In this document: positions 63,899-64,000 of the stretch, piece after piece
How positions within the stretch are numbered: the stretch's first letter is position 1
Layout of the letters: each line of letters opens with the position of its first letter
NCBI RefSeq assembly: GCF_026151655.1
Contig: NZ_JAMQPN010000004.1
Location: 1-64,000 of the forward strand
Direction: 5' to 3'
Source: Leptospira soteropolitanensis
GTDB lineage: Bacteria; Spirochaetota; Leptospiria; Leptospirales; Leptospiraceae
DNA length: 64,000 nt
Position numbers and translations under genes: made by a program
The notes under the pieces: generated by a model
Databases searched by the model: none
What the model saw: the letters and a program-made list of their open reading frames with translations, nothing else
What the model was told of the DNA's origin: nothing

Positions 63899-64000
63899 AA
63901 GCTATTTTAGATTCCTCTATGACCAGGCTTACAGATTTTCTTACGAGAGTAAGGCCTGTTTCTGTGGTTCGAAACATCCAAATTATTTTAGTTTCGCTTA
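63895..64000 (+). CDS. Start of a further gene, possibly a 7TM HD-domain protein (partial)
   Basis: ATG at 63895 overlaps the PhoH stop (ATGA). The frame stays open to the window edge, giving about 35 residues that begin with a polar segment ([15 protein letters not shown]) and end with a hydrophobic one. In many bacteria phoH is followed by a membrane HD-domain phosphohydrolase (PgpH/YqfF) and then ybeY, and the start fits that. The call rests on gene order only. Confidence 0.45.
   Translation, partial: MKAILDSSMTRLTDFLTRVRPVSVVRNIQIILVSL

Overview
The window looks like the chromosome of a Leptospira species. A saprophytic or low-virulence lineage is a guess, not shown. The grounds are two tandem FlaB-type flagellin genes, many short-signal lipoproteins with Leptospira-style lipoboxes, abundant TPR proteins, ECF sigma factors and a GC content near 40 percent by eye. 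Most of it is ordinary housekeeping chromosome with tightly packed operons. The accessory parts are the left end (1-6 kb), the lipoprotein block at 29.4-35.2 kb and the CHAT/sigma operon at 47.5-53.4 kb. I saw no rRNA, tRNA, CRISPR array or insertion sequence.

Layout. 1-2.1 kb: two AT-rich genes read on the minus strand, each followed by a long GC-rich imperfect palindrome ending in a GTTATAC core. This is the layout of integron gene cassettes with attC sites, and no integrase is visible. 2.5-5.8 kb: a three-gene operon of a degenerate RecA-like protein, a small protein and a family-B DNA polymerase whose exonuclease residues look lost. 6-11.5 kb: LpoB-like and COG3014-like lipoproteins, purL and a flavin reductase. 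11.5-19.6 kb: Fur-family regulator, mutL, ECF sigma/anti-sigma pair, hpf, DUF4912 + GH57 glucan branching enzyme, SET-domain protein. 19.6-27 kb: ribH-nusB, TPR protein, methyltransferase, DEAD-box helicase, amidase. 27.3-29.2 kb: two flagellins behind an A-tract-rich upstream region. 29.4-35.2 kb: lipoproteins, including a tandem duplication of a two-gene module. 35.5-47.4 kb: kefF-kefC, cyclophilin, rhodanese, histidine kinase/response regulator, FlgT-like lipoprotein, NamZ-like protein, DUF2797, RluA-type pseudouridine synthase, ychF. 47.5-53.4 kb: a minus-strand operon with a membrane-anchored CHAT protease, an exported protein, an ECF sigma factor and a possible sigma partner, preceded by a cysteine desulfurase and a membrane protein. 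53.4-57.4 kb: TPR protein, LolB-like lipoprotein and CapA-like protein. 58.2-64 kb: rpsF-ssb-rpsR-rplI-dnaB-aspS-phoH and the start of a further gene.

The best candidates for something undescribed are the CHAT-protease/ECF-sigma operon, which suggests proteolytic control of a sigma factor across the inner membrane. Next come the exonuclease-dead polymerase operon with its P-loop-less RecA-like partner, and the integrase-less cassette array carrying a PD-(D/E)XK nuclease. These functional proposals are inferences from motifs and gene order; the motifs and coordinates were read directly from the sequence.
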